Source: Tanytarsus gracilentus
Lineage: Eukaryota; Arthropoda; Insecta; Diptera; Chironomidae
Assembly: GCA_038502055.1 (NCBI GenBank)
Contig: JAXRKN010000044.1
Location: forward strand, 2,266,001-2,330,000
Length of the DNA stretch: 64,000 bases
Direction of reading: 5' to 3'
The position numbers and the translations under genes are program-made. Positions 1 to 12,863 of this stretch are shown here, piece by piece. Position 1 is the first letter of the stretch; the number at the start of each line of letters is the position of its first letter. The notes below the pieces were generated by a model. It was not told where the DNA came from and made no database searches. It saw nothing but the letters and a program-made list of their open reading frames with translations.

Positions 1-928
1 CATTATTATCCTCCGAGAATATTCGCGCCAATTCATTAAACATTTCAAACTGTGTTTAGCGAAAATGAAAAGAGTGTGTAATGAGAAAATGCTCATAAAG
101 TTTAATGAAAAACAAAGTGAGGGAGAGAAAATAAGCACGAGAGAGATGATGATGAGACTCAGCCATGCCACATGGCGGTGCGGCGACAGGAAAAACAGGA
201 AGTAGAGGCGGAAATTTTTTAATTAAAGCCGTTAATTTATTTGATAGCAGATGTGAAAATGATAAAAATGAGCGACGAGAAGCTTTTCGAGAATTGAAAA
301 ATTTTCACCGTGAATTAATTAATTTTTTTTAAAGAGGGTGGAAAATAGCTCAAAAAAAGAGAATTTTGCCTTCGTCAAGTTTGCATTTGAGGATAATTAT
401 TTTGAATATGACATTTTTTTAAGAAGAAAAATGTATGATTTATGTTTTGTTGAAAATTTGAATATTCAAGGGTGGCATTACTCTGGCAGAAAACTGTTCA
501 CTCTAAATTTAGAGGGTGGAAAACTCACATTGGCTATTTTGGACTATGGACGAATCGAATTTGAATTTTCCATGTTTCTCATTTCCTGTCTAAATTAATA
601 TTCTTTTACATAAATCAAAACTTCATAAAAAATTTTCTCACGTTTTTCCTCCCCTGGACTTTGTTCAAGAATTTTTTCATCTCGATACACTTTTTTTACT
701 TATTTTTTCATCATAATGGAAATTAACAGCCATAAATTATATTTTCATCACCTCACTTATTTCTTCCTTTTCCGTTCATAGCTTTTGCTTTCAACATAAC
801 AAAAGGCAGAGAGGCAAAAAAAATTATAAATCTTTCTCTCTGTTCGGATATTAAATTCCTCACTTTGTTTTTTCTTTATTTTATGTTTCCTAAAACTTTT
901 TGGCTTTGAAAAAGTTATTTTTGCTTAC
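1..928 (-). other. Probable Rgl intron reaching the window edge
   Basis: AT-rich sequence following the donor of the last visible Rgl exon. No further CDC25-domain exon is recognisable on the minus strand. An 86-codon plus-strand frame at 338-598 starts with GTG and shows no family features. Confidence 0.5.
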
Positions 929-3494
929 CTTCTCTTTACATAGTGCTGCCCAAGTTTTATTCAGTCTGTAAACTGAATTTGACTGTAAACCCGAGATGAT
1001 TGCCTTGAGGGATGAGAAATTTTTCAATAATCTCAACTCTTGAGCAATATCAATCCACGTCGAGATGAGCAAAGCTCTTTCCTAGATTTAAAAAGAGAAT
1101 TTAATTGTTAAACCAGAGTGTCTCTCCCCTTCATCAAAAAATCTCACCTGAGGCTTTAGTTTTGGTTCTATCAGAATAGTCGAAATGACACGATACGAAA
1201 CGGCATTAAACTGTGAAACGGTTGCAACGACACTTCCACATTCACCTCTATCTCGATGCGACCATGTTGCACCCAAGCACTGATGTGGAACCAATCGCTT
1301 GAATAGCTCCATATCCATGCGAGTTAATTGCTCAGCAAAATGCTTCACAGAAATGTTCGGAAATCGATATGTGGTGAGCAGATGTGAATTTTGTGTGCCT
1401 CGAAATGCGGGCGAGAGACAGAGTCCATTAAAATGATCTGTCAGGTCGTGCATGCTGTGATAATGTGATGTGAGCGGATCGTTTCCCCAAGAGGGCAGAG
1501 GTGGCACGCGTGAATATTTATCGAGTCTTTCGGTGAATTTTGTTAAAGCTTTCATGTGAAGTTTTGAGTTGGGAAGACGTGATGAGGTGAAGGTCAAGAG
1601 GTTTTGAAGGTTATCGTCATTCCAATCTTCTGGGTAGCCATCGAGCCATAAATGTAGCACTGACACGAGCGTCTTTTTATATTCCGCGGTATTACTGAGA
1701 TTCTCAAACCTTTTCACCAGAAGCTCTAAAACTTTGTCGGTCTTGGTGAATGTTCGAAAAGTAGCTGATAAGTTTTTTCATAAATTTATTAAAAAATTTA
1801 AATAATTCAAAAAAGTTAATTCACCTAAAAATACATTTACAAAAGTGCTCTCTAACTCTCCATCGTCAGTTATTAGAGCATCGACTAGTCGATCTAAAGT
1901 GGCGGCCTTCACAAATCGCACCCTCACCGTCTCCCATTCGAGATGCGAAATTTCATCGTCGCTTTCACTCTAAGAAAAATCGTTAAGTTTATCAGGAAGA
2001 AGCAAGAATATTCACAGATACTTACATTATTTGATACAGTCGGTATCGGTCGATGATATCGAACTTTTTTAAGGTAGACTGTATGGATTGCATCCTTGTC
2101 ACGCTCCTCACCCCACAACCTCCATGTAGGCTGCTGGTTTCAACAATAAAAAAAGGAAAACGAAATAAAATGAGATTAGTGAAAAGGCGATGAAAAAGAA
2201 AATTTTTTATGACCCAAGCTTGAATTTTTAAGTCGGCAACTTTTACGACCTATAAAGAGATATCTTCATTTTTTTTGTTTGCCTCAAATGAGACTTTTTC
2301 AAGCTTGTCCATTTTGTCATGGAAATTATTGATGCGCGATGTGAAGCATTAATGGCAATGCCCCAAACGCACGCAAAGACACAAAACATAAACAGAAAAA
2401 TAGATTTCCTCACACAACCTTTGAGATAATTGTTTTATGCTCGGTTGCAGACTTAAGTCTGTGCTCCAATTGCCATAAATTTCTAAGTATTTTTCAATTG
2501 AATTTTAAAGTTCAAAAAGCTAATTTGTAGGAATTTTTTTAAGTCATTTGATTAATTTTAAATTGTTAAATTTAAACTTTTTAAAATTCGTTAAAAATGT
2601 TAATGATCTTTTTCCATTCTTTAAACATTAACAATAGACAATTAGAAAAATGTTCTGAGTCATCGTCCAACAATGACTCTAATGTACAATCTTAGGGAAG
2701 CGATGACGTGCCAAAAGAACATCGTCAGCAACATTTTTCATCTTTCCGTTGTAAAATATTGTGCAATTAAATTAATTCAGATTTCACGGTCATGAATGAC
2801 AACAATTCATTTAACGCGGCTGTAGTGAAGTCCATTGTCCAATTCTTATCGCCATAAATTATTATGTCGTTGCTGTTGCTCTCTCGTGAGGGTAAATTCA
2901 CTTAATATGTCTTCATTGTTTGTTTCTTCTTCTTATTTTTTTTGCTCTTCACTTCTCATTTTATCAAACACACTTAAATGCCATAAAAGAATCTTGTCAA
3001 TGGGACAAAAGACACAGTAATTAAAGCCTTCAATCCGCAAGCAAATAAAACTTAATTCAGCATCGGTCAAAAAGTTTTAAAGTTCAACTTTTTTTTTGCC
3101 CGAAAGCTTTTTTTAACGCACTTTTCACCTAATTTCATTCAATACTCATCAACGAAGCTTAGGGACTTACTTTAATGTACCACTTTGTCGTGCTCTCTTT
3201 GGGTTTCACCCTCGGAAAGGTATTGCACGTGTACGTTGTCGTGGACATGAAGCTACATCGCTCTTTAATTAACCGATTCAATGACGTGAGATTGGCGGTT
3301 ATGCAATTAATTGGCGAAGTTGGAGACGACGAATCATTCACATTCGTTGCATCATTTGGATCGTTTATGTAGCTTTTAAAGGTCGACACTTGTTGATGGT
3401 CATTTGACACACGAATTTGTTGCGAGCACTTTTGTGCAAGTAACTTTGTCCTCTCGGTGATGCTCTGTAGTGTCTCATTGTTTGGACAAAACAT
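929..3494 (-). CDS. Rgl: Ral guanine nucleotide exchange factor (RGL/RalGDS type), 5' part
   Basis: RalGDS-family proteins load GTP onto Ral GTPases downstream of Ras. Exons read on minus: 3494-3171, about 2133-2026, 1969-1825, 1764-1148 and 1081-929, all with GT..AG borders and matching phases. Exon 2 carries the family stretch TWRLWGEE followed by TVYLKKVR. Exons 3-4 hold the Ras-exchanger N-terminal motif (KAATLDRLVDAL, then VFLATFRTFT). Exon 4 opens the CDC25 catalytic domain (FAEQLTRMDMELFKRLVPHQ, then FNAVSYRVISTILIEP). Exon 5 continues it (NFSSLKAIISGLQSNSVYRL). About 449 residues are present; the rest of the CDC25 domain and any Ras-binding domain lie beyond the left edge, after an intron of at least 928 bases. 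The first exon (108 residues, polar, low conservation) is the least certain: it was chosen because its ATG has no competing upstream ATG in frame and its donor (gtaagt) is in phase with exon 2. Confidence 0.85.
2134..3170 (-). other. First Rgl intron (about 1 kb)
   Basis: The interval between the proposed first coding exon and the exon with TWRLWGEE. It is AT-rich and no coding stretch is recognised. It exists as an intron only if the proposed first exon is right. Confidence 0.45.
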
Positions 3495-4285
3495 CTTTTG
3501 CGAATGTGTTTTTGGTTTAATTACATCTAAATTGAAAGCTAGACGAAAAACTTTGTATGTTTTTAAATGAATCGCTAAGTACTTTTATAACTTAATTAAG
3601 AACCGTTTTAAGTTCTTTGTGCTGTCGAAAGGAAAATTCTACATTCGTGAGCGCATGGCGGGAAGCGGAAATTTTTATTTATTTTCATGTAGGTTGTTTT
3701 TTTTGATAACATTAATCATCACGTTTTTTGGATGTATCATCATGATTGTTTAATTCCTACTGTAATTTCACGTGAATGAAGATAGCATGAAACTTTAGAA
3801 TTTGTTTAATTATAATGTTCAGAGACTTTTACAACCAACACAGTGATTATGTCGATTTCGTCTGATGAGTCATTGCTCGAGTATCTAATTATGTTGTCAT
3901 TAAGTCGCTTTTGAGTATGCAAATAGTCATGTGAATGAAAAATGATATGTTGAAATTATCATTGAAAAATTTACTACACCAACAAGAGAGTCAGTCGAAA
4001 GAGCATCAAAAAATAATTAATTAATCCTGATAATTAAAATGCAAACAATAAAATATTTTCATTTAATCCAAAGTTCAATTAATTTTTCAGCGATTTCATT
4101 TAATGTGCGATTTTAATAAATTCCCGCTCATAAATTCAAATTTCACGTGAGTACGCTAATGAAAAATTCACTCAACACCCACTTAATCATTTTTAAGTAT
4201 TCTTTTGCATACGCTTGAAATTTTATTCTTTTCCAAATTTTTTAGCGTAACCCACAAAGTGGTGTAATGCTTATATGCTCGTGAT

Positions 4286-4323
4286 TCCGTCCGTCCGTCC
4301 GTCCGTCCGTCCGTCCGTCCGTC
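4286..4323. repeat. (CCGT)n microsatellite
   Basis: About nine uninterrupted copies of a tccg/ccgt tetranucleotide, just inside the left end of the inverted-repeat-bounded element. Confidence 0.9.
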
Positions 4324-4466
4324 TGCACAAGCGAGATCTCGGTCCCTGGACCAGCTGATTCTGTTTTCGCCAGATGGTACTCTTGGTCTATATTGCGCTC
4401 TTTTTTTAGTATGCCTATGGTCTGCATGGACGGCATAATCATTTTTCTAAATTTTTTTTTGTTATG

Positions 4467-4985
4467 GTATCGTTGACTCGTGATTGAACAGAAATCGATT
4501 GATTATTCGTACTTGACAGGTCATTGAATAATGATTTTTGAGTCGTGCTATGGTCGTGCCAAGCACAAAATGTATTTTTCAGACTTGCTTATGGGTTCGT
4601 TGAACTCGTGATTGGACCAGGAATCGATTGATATAGATGATTTTTGAGGAATGTCCATCATGGACGGCCAGTAGTGCCACGGACAGCCAAAATGTCCATT
4701 TTTCAGAACTATGGCTTCATGGGTATCGTTGAACTCGTAATTGGACCAGGAATCGAATGGCATTGATGATTTTTGATGAATGTCCATCATGAACGGCCAG
4801 TAGTGCCACGGACAGGCAAAATGTCCATTTTTCAGAACTATGGCTTCATGGGTATCGTTGAACTCGTCATTGGACCAGGAATCTAATGGCATAGACGATT
4901 TTGGAGGAATGGTCGAACAGGACTAGCACGGACAGCCAAAGTGTCCGGATTGACTTAAACTCATTTTTTATGCACTTGATTTTCA
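4467..4985. repeat. Tandem repeat, 129-bp period, about four copies
   Basis: The landmark tcgttgaactcgt recurs at about 4596, 4725 and 4854, exactly 129 bp apart, with a more diverged copy near 4467. Each unit also contains gatgatttttgaggaatgtc and tttttcagaactatggcttc or close variants. The same unit appears on the opposite strand near 57.8-58.05 kb. Confidence 0.85.
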
Positions 4986-7900
4986 AACACTGATCTGTTA
5001 CAAGTGGGTTACGCGGCAACACCCACTGGTGGGTTTTGAAACATTTTTTTTGTTTATAAATTTAATATTTCATGCGAAAATGTGCCTCGGAAAATTCCTA
5101 GTAAAAATTTTCCACTCTTGTGTTTCAATTAGACTTTGAATAATTCATAAATAGAAAATTTATTGGGAAAATTCTGTTTATTCATGCGAAAAGAATTCGG
5201 CAATCGAAAATATTCAATTTTACTTGATTGAATATTTTTTATTTCATCGTAAAATAAATATGAGAAAAAAGTTTGATGTTGGATGAGTAAATGGAAAATA
5301 TTTTATATTTACTTGACAATTTTGAAGGAAAATTTTTAAGGGTTCTATAAAACTCATTTCATGACCTTTTTGAGTTTATTTTCGTCTCAAAAGAATTAAT
5401 TTAATTTTATTTACTATCTAAAAGCTTTTCTTGAACAGTGAAGAAGAAACTAAGAAGCTTAAAAATTGAGTTGCTCATAAATTGTGTACCAGCTCATTGT
5501 TGAAAGGGAAAAAATTTAAAAGTTCTGTGTTTTATCAAAAGTTTAGGTAAAAATTTTTTAAAATCTTCAATTTTTATTTTTTTCAAATAAAAAAATTATT
5601 TGGCAAACCCTAAAAAATTACATCGAACTTGTAACAAAAATTAATCACTTAACATCAAAAATTTATTTGTTTCTCTTTGACAAACAAAATTTTTGAGTAA
5701 AAAGTATCGTCTCATGTTTATAAAGACTTAAGTTTATTTAAAGCACGCCCTAGCAGAATTTTTATGTTCAGATATCTCTAGAAAAAAATGTTTGTAAGTC
5801 AAGAATAACAAAAAATAATGCGAGTAGAGAATAGAAATCTCATTGTTCAGAATTACGCCATATCATATTACTTGCGCCCGGCTTAATTTATTCATCGATG
5901 ACACAATGAGTGGATTCAAAAAATAAAAAGGGATGGAAACATTCAGAAAATATATTTTAAATTAAATTTTTATTGTGAAATTTTTAAACTTCTTGAGATA
6001 AAAATTAAAATTAATTTCATGTTAAATAATTTCCATCCCTTGCAAAATAAATCTTTAAAGCTCAGAAGAAGAAGAAGAATAGAAGTTAAATCTATTTTTC
6101 TTTCTCAAATATTTCCATTTCAATGGCGCTTGGCAGCGAGCAAATAAAAAAACTCCGGATAATTTTCAACACAATTATGTCCATTGAATTGTGAGCTCTC
6201 CGATGACACTGAGTGTGTACAGAAGTCGGCACGAAGATTTTTATCATCGTGACTTTTTAAAATTGAAAACTTTTCCATACAGCTCTTATCGCTTTTCTAT
6301 AAACCGACAGAGAATAATTGAATTTTTCAACAGAGATTTAGAGTGAAAAAAATTTTGACAAGTTTTGAGAGCACTCGAGAGAGTTTTTGCAGTTCAACAA
6401 CAGTTGTTAAAAGCTTCCTATCCTCATTTTACTCGGTTCTTTTTTTTGCGGTGCTTCAATTCAATTTTTGAACTTTACACAAAACGAAAGGAAATGAACT
6501 TTGAATGAATCGAGAGGAAAAAAGTTCGTGAACTCTGATTTTGTAGAGAGGTCATGACAAGAAAAATGCGGTTTAGAGCATAAAATTTTCACCACAGATT
6601 GTAATGATGTTAACAACCAGACGAGAGGAAAAGTTTTCAAGTTGAAAATTGAGTTGTCTTTCAAATTTGCCACATCGGTAACCATCATGATTTTCAATCA
6701 GAAAATTTCTATTAAATTTTCACCCAAATAAATTTGATTATTTTTTTGCAGACACTCGCAAAATTTTCAATTTACGAAATATTATTAAAATAATTGAGAT
6801 TGTCAAATCACGAGTTCGCATGGACTCACTTTGATGATGAATTATGTTGTTCACGATCGTAATTTATTTATAATCAATAGAATTTTTTATGATTTTTAAG
6901 GTTTCGCTTTGAAAATAAATTTTAGTAATTTTTCGTTTAAATTTTTAATCTCTTCAAAATTAATTAAAACTTCAATAAACAGTAAATAAGATTAATACAA
7001 ATAAAGTCAAAGACGATAATCGCAAGCGTGCTTCAATTTATTCTCAATTTTTTAGTTTTTTTACTTTCTGCTGCCCCCGGATGATGCTGAATGCGCCAAT
7101 AAATTTTAATGGAGAGTCTATATCGAACGAGAGTGAGTGAGATTAAATAACTGCATTTTGCATCAATAAATTTCAATTAAGATCAAAGCGAAAAAATGTT
7201 TTACTGTGCTTGTAGGAGAATTTTTAGATTTTAATTTATTTGATGGAAAATTTTGTTTTGAATTTTTTTATTCATAATTATTGCGAATAATTTTGATATT
7301 TTGTGTCATTGTTTTGACGAAAATTTGTATTCAATAATATTTTTTATTTACATTGAAAAAGCCCAAAACAATAACCGGTAATTAAAGCTGATTCAAGTTC
7401 AATCTCATGGCACATTAAACTCGTCTCATAAACTTTGTTTAAAAATCGATTCAATTTACACACGTGAAAATTTTTCAAACGCGTTTTCTGATATTTCTTG
7501 TTGTCTTTTTGTAACCTCAATTGATTTGCATGCATGCACATACTAAAAAATGATGAAACTTGTCACAATCATAAAATAATAATAGAGCAACAACGATTTG
7601 AAGAGTGAAAATGGTTTTTTTTGTTACTTTTTTAGGTCACAACTGAGCTCTTTTTTGGTGCTGAGGCATTTTATTGAGGAAATTGTCACATGAATGTGAT
7701 AAATCTCAAAAGAGAAAATTCATAAACAATTCTTTTGATATTTAAATTTTATTCAATCCCTTTAGGGGTTGAGGAGAGAAAATTGATAATTGTTCGCACA
7801 GCATGAAACGATATTTTCGATATTGGATCCTTCGTGGAAGATAATCGAGGGTTGTCAATGAAAATTTATTTAACTTTCTCTAAAAATAAATTGTTATTTT

Positions 7901-10628
7901 AAGCAATGTCATCCCCTTGCAGAGCTCAATGACTAAACATTCTCATATCACACCAAAAAAGGACAATAAATAGGATTTTCCACACGAATGGCAAAGCTTT
8001 AACCCAATTTCCTAATAAAAGCACACTGAACGGGAAATCGAGATAAGTCCTTCAATATTTTTCAATAAATGTTTTCTAAATTTGGTGAGTACGACTCATC
8101 ATAGGCTGAAGTGTTCTAGATGAAATTTTGTCGCATGATGATCGGCCATGAGTAAATTGTAAACTGTCAATTGAATGCCAAATTGATGAGTGACTGAGTG
8201 AGAGGCAAAAACCCTTGAACTTGCTCTAAGTCGTCTTGTTTTTATAGAATGAAAAAAAATTCATCAAGGGATGGAAATATGAAAAAGTTTTTTTAAATTT
8301 TGTTGCAAAACACAATTAAATTAATTAATAACTCAAAATTGAGATTTCATCGCAAGTAAAATAAAGTTTTCCTATGTCCGTTCAAGGGACTACTAAATTT
8401 TTAATATTTCACTAAAACCTATCAGCACATGCACGAAAGTTAAAAATATCTAACAACAATTATTGATTTTCATCACCACAAACAATTGTGCATTCTGAAA
8501 TTATTACTCTGCTCCGAAAGTGACTCATTGAATTTTTTATGAATTTTATTTTCCGCATTTTCCACGCCGTAATTTTTTTGTTTAATTCTTTTTTCGGCAG
8601 CACAATTTTTTAGAGGTGAATTATTATTATTTTTGGGAGAAAAACAAACCCGAGAAAGAATAAATTTTTAAGTCGTTTCGCTTCTCCAAATTTCAAATGC
8701 GCGTTTGGCTTATTTTGACGCTTTTAATTTTTTTTACTTCTTATCACAAAAATTTAATTTAGATTGTCCACTAAAACTTTTTTCATACATGGAAGTAAAT
8801 CGATAAATTTAATAAAAAAAATTAAGACTTGATACCCGACCGACGTTTGCGAGTTAACTGAATTGTTTATAGTCACACAGAGGGTATGCGATACTTAACT
8901 CGGAGAGTGATGAGTGCTTGTGAGAAATGACGTATAATTCAGTGCGTCACTCTTTCTCATGTGTGAATGGTTTATTTGAATGTAATGAAACACTCTAAGG
9001 TTGTGTGGCGAGAGAGAACTTTTCACATCTACAACCATCTGTTGAGCTTTTCTACATTTATTTTTAGATCTCGTTGTAATACCACACATATTCATTATTT
9101 CACATTTGAATGATTTTCTCTCTCAATTGGTTCGTGTGTATGAACGTACAAAATACTCAGACTCGTACGTGTAGTGCACTTCTTTTTTCGCTTGATGATA
9201 AATTGAGAGGAAACAAAAGCGAAAACAAACGGACGCTTTGAACTATGATGATACATGTTCAACTTAATGTGATTTAAATTAATTGAAATATTTTATGTAA
9301 TTTTATTTAAAATTGTATTACAAAAAAAATAGAAATTAGAATTTAAATTGATAAATGTTCGAATCTTAAATATTACCAAATTTCTTTTCTCTGAATTTTT
9401 TTTAATTATTCATGTTCCAGATGAGGAGAAGTTCTTGTTTCTACATAAATGAAGCACCATCACAGTAGTGAATACAATAAGATTCATCATAAAATTTCCC
9501 ATGGTAATTTCACACTTTTTGTGTTGCTTTTTCGACTATTTTTCACTTCCAAAAAAAAGTAAGCAAAGAGGCTAAGCATCAAGACATGTCAAATTTAACC
9601 ATCACATTTTTCTTTCAGTGAGTTGAACGACCCAGAAAAAATCTAATGTACAAAAAATTGGGCGGAAAAAATTAAAAATTTCACTAATTCGCTCATAAAA
9701 TTATCATTTGACAAATTGACCACATGCTCATAATTTTTAATTTAAACGCAATCACAATTAGATCCGCTTATCATGTACGCGAGTCGTCAAAATAACAATT
9801 TTAACTTTCTCTTTCAGCCGAGACATGTGTGGGCATTTTAAAAAAGAGTCATTCAACGCCATGTTTTGTGTCTTTTCAAATTATTGCAAATTAAAACTTT
9901 GTACATTACCAAACTCTCAGCATCATCCTTGCTCATGATGTGTTCACTTTCATCAGCATAATTGTTGTCTCGTACGACACATTGAGCAGCACAATTATCT
10001 CTCGCTTTTTACCCTCACCACCACATGCACATAAAGTGTTTAATTGGGCAAGAAATTTCAATTTAAAAATTGACTTCCGTTGATGAGATTTTTTTATCCA
10101 ATGTTTAATTGCACAATTTTTTCACACTTTTTTTGTTGAAGAAGAAAATTAATTGATCGCCAATAGCACAAAAACTTTTTAAATTTGTTTTATTGAGCCT
10201 TCGAGTAGCTTCTTAATTATTCACAATTTTTTTCACTTTTTACATTCCAAACACATTAAAATGTGTTTTAACAGCATTTTTTTTGAGGCACTAGAAAAAA
10301 ATTCTATTATTTAATTAATTTTATATCCTTGAGAGGTTTTTATTGAAAACTTCAATTTGTGGTTTGTTAAAAAATTAATTCTTATGAGAAACATAAAAAT
10401 AAATTTAAATCTTTTTCTTTGATCACAAATCACCACTCGAAAACTATTTATTAAAAGTGAATAATCTTAATTTATTTCCAGCAAATCTCGTCACGCAACT
10501 ATGTGCTAATAAAACTTGCGAAAAAATACCGCGCGACAATCGTTACTTTGAAATAAATTTTACGTGATTTTTCAAAATATATCCACACAAAAAAAAAGTT
10601 GTTGAACGACGACGACGAAAAATTTAAA

Positions 10629-10929
10629 ATGCAAAAATGTGCTAAAACAATAAATAATGTGGAGGGTGATGATGACTGTGACTTTGGATCTTTCCTACAC
10701 GACCTCAAGGCACTTCTGGCTTCGACTGATGAGAACATATATTGCTCAGCTAAAAAAGATTTACAATTACACACGCGAGGGCGATGTGACACTGCTGTAT
10801 GATGAATATGACTAAATTTAGGGAGATAAAATTCTTTTATTACAGTCGTGTGTGGCGAAATTGGTGGGCTCGAGTGACACTGGCAATTTTTTATTAAAAT
10901 ACTATAATAAACGTCATTTTCTGACGTAA
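10629..10929 (+). CDS. Candidate small spliced protein gene (83 residues), unknown function
   Basis: A frame opens at ATG 10629 in a patch that is more GC-rich than its surroundings. It runs to 10796, meets a donor (gct|gtatga), and a 49-bp intron ends at ttattacag 10845. The frame stays open through 10846-10929, where the stop overlaps an AATAAA signal. An acceptor-like ttatttccag at about 10480 could precede a 5' exon. The protein would be acidic near the N-terminus (EGDDDCDFGSFL) with no signal peptide or known domain. A second frame, shifted by one base, is also open across much of the same exon and can use the same introns, which weakens the choice. It could equally be a non-coding exon. 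Confidence 0.28.
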
Positions 10930-12863
10930 TAAAGCGGATGCGAAGTCACTCGATTAACCCTGCATGAGGCTTTATTTTGATAAATTACTAGAAATTATCG
11001 GCGTGTTTTTTTAAAATGGAAAATTTCACTCAAATGATGCTCTAATTGTAAGCAATAATAATTTAACGTTCGATCGTTCAGTACGTGCTTACCGAAAAGA
11101 TAAAATTGGTGGATTGAACGGTGAATTAATGGAAAAACTCTCACTCAATTTAAATGTTTTTGGAAGTGACTTGAAAAAATTATCCGATTTAAAGAGCGTT
11201 GAATGATGAAAACAAGTTAAAAATTTAGAAAAAAATATTTTACCGTTAAATTTCAAAATTTTGAAAATTCTAGATTTTTTTAATTCTCACGAAAAATCTC
11301 ATTCAAAACTGCCACGTGATACAAAACAAAATCTCATATAACACAACCAGTTTCGTTTCGTCTACTTTTACTTAGCGTCCACACTTTTTGTTTACAATAA
11401 AAATCACGCTTTGCTCAGCGGAATTCATTCACGTATAATTTTTGCCAAAAAAATTCCTTTCACATCATTAACAAAGTCACTTATAGAGCTCTCGAGACAA
11501 CATGCAAAGCAAATCATATTTTTCCCCTTCACATTGCTACAGTGACGTATGAGAGATGCAAGAGTCTGATTCTTTTTCGCATAGTTTTTTGCTCTTTCTA
11601 GGCTAACAACTTTAGATCTCCGCATTCCCATCGTAAATGTGAATTGAAACGAGAATTTCATAACTCTGCTGGTGTGCCAGCTTCAATGATTTTTTTTGGA
11701 ATTGCAACACAATTCTTCATCGTGATCATCAGAGGAGATGAGCACATATTGTGTGCACTCTGTGTCTGTTTTCATGCTCTCACGTCATAGCTAACCGTGC
11801 CATAATCATCGTGTATATATGGAAGAGCTGTCAAATTATTATGTGAAGGAGAAAAGAGTTTCACTTTAGCACACATTCCATGGGAGAAAAAAGATTGAAG
11901 AAATCGCGTAAATGCGGATTCGATTTTCAATTTTTAAAATTCATTTTTTTCGCAATTTTCGAGCACAAAAGTTGAGTTTTCGTTTTTATATTTAAACTAC
12001 GTACATTAGAATTAAATTTTATTTAATAAATTTACACTAATTTTCACTCTGTTCGTGAGAAATTTAAATTTTTAAATTTATACTGCGCGAATTTTACGCA
12101 CACATGGCTTAACCACGTCGCTTTCCAAAAATCAACTGAATGGATTTTTAAAGCAAGTAAATAGAAAAGAGAAAAAAGGTGCAAAAACCTGTTTTATGTG
12201 TTCGAATACGACTTTAAAAATACATTCAACCTCAATGGAAGTTGGAAATGTGAGTTAATGTGGAACTTTACAAATACCAAGTTGGAGTTTGTTATGGGAA
12301 ATGATCAGCGATGGGTTTAAAGTTTATTTCGTGTAATAAAAATTATTTTAATAGGGTAATAAGTGAAAATTATTAATTTTTGTCGGTGAGAACATAAAAA
12401 TGATAAAAATGTTAAATTTTAAAAATATTCAGAAACTTTCAAAATCAATTCTAGCTTAAAAATTTATTAAAAATTAATTGTGCAAAAGTGTAAAAAATTC
12501 TTGGATTTTGTTTCAGTTAAACATATTTCACAAATTTGAAAACCGTTAAAGTTCAATATCCAAAAAAATTTAATCCTTTTGCAAATTCACTAAAAATTCC
12601 TATCAAAGATATTAAAAGATCAAAATAAACTTTGCAGACTTCCACATTAATTCCAATAGACACACTCATACCATGATGGAGTCATCTGACAGGTAAACAA
12701 CAAAAGTTTTTGACTTGTTGAACATTTAAATGTATATTAACACACATCCATACCTTACCACTCATACTCTCGACTCTCTGTACCGTTACTGCTAGTTTTC
12801 CAACAAGATTCTTCAACTTGGCTAGTTGGCTGCTAGATTCCGTGAAATTCTGAATGAAAAATT
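10930..12863. other. Intergenic region upstream of POMT1
   Basis: AT-rich DNA with no supported gene. The last 200 bases before the POMT1 start probably hold its 5' UTR and promoter, but no clear TATA box was identified. Confidence 0.45.

Larger units (their letters stand above)
4245..5014. mobile_element. Non-autonomous element with short terminal inverted repeats
   Basis: The ends are an exact 11-bp inverted repeat: gcgtaacccac at 4245-4255 and gtgggttacgc at 5004-5014. Inside are a (ccgt)n microsatellite and a tandem array with a period of 129 bp. No transposase is encoded. Short open frames in it (for example 4548-4892 minus) only translate the repeat. A target-site duplication is not obvious, so the class (MITE, foldback or other) is open. 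Confidence 0.55.
3495..10480. other. Gene-poor intergenic stretch
   Basis: About 7 kb of AT-rich DNA between the Rgl 5' end and a candidate small gene. Apart from the 4245-5014 repeat element, I see only short open frames with no domain, no consistent splice sites and poor composition. It may hold Rgl upstream exons or enhancers, which cannot be seen by eye. Confidence 0.5.

Noticed and set aside
338..598. 86-codon plus-strand frame near the left edge
   Set aside because: It lies in the likely Rgl intron on the opposite strand, begins with GTG, and shows no domain or splice context.
4548..4892. 114-codon minus-strand frame with a repeating protein
   Set aside because: The 129-bp satellite has a period divisible by three, so an open repeating frame is expected without selection.
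4467..4985. Possible CRISPR-like array
   Set aside because: Units are contiguous tandem repeats with no unique spacers, in a eukaryotic genome.
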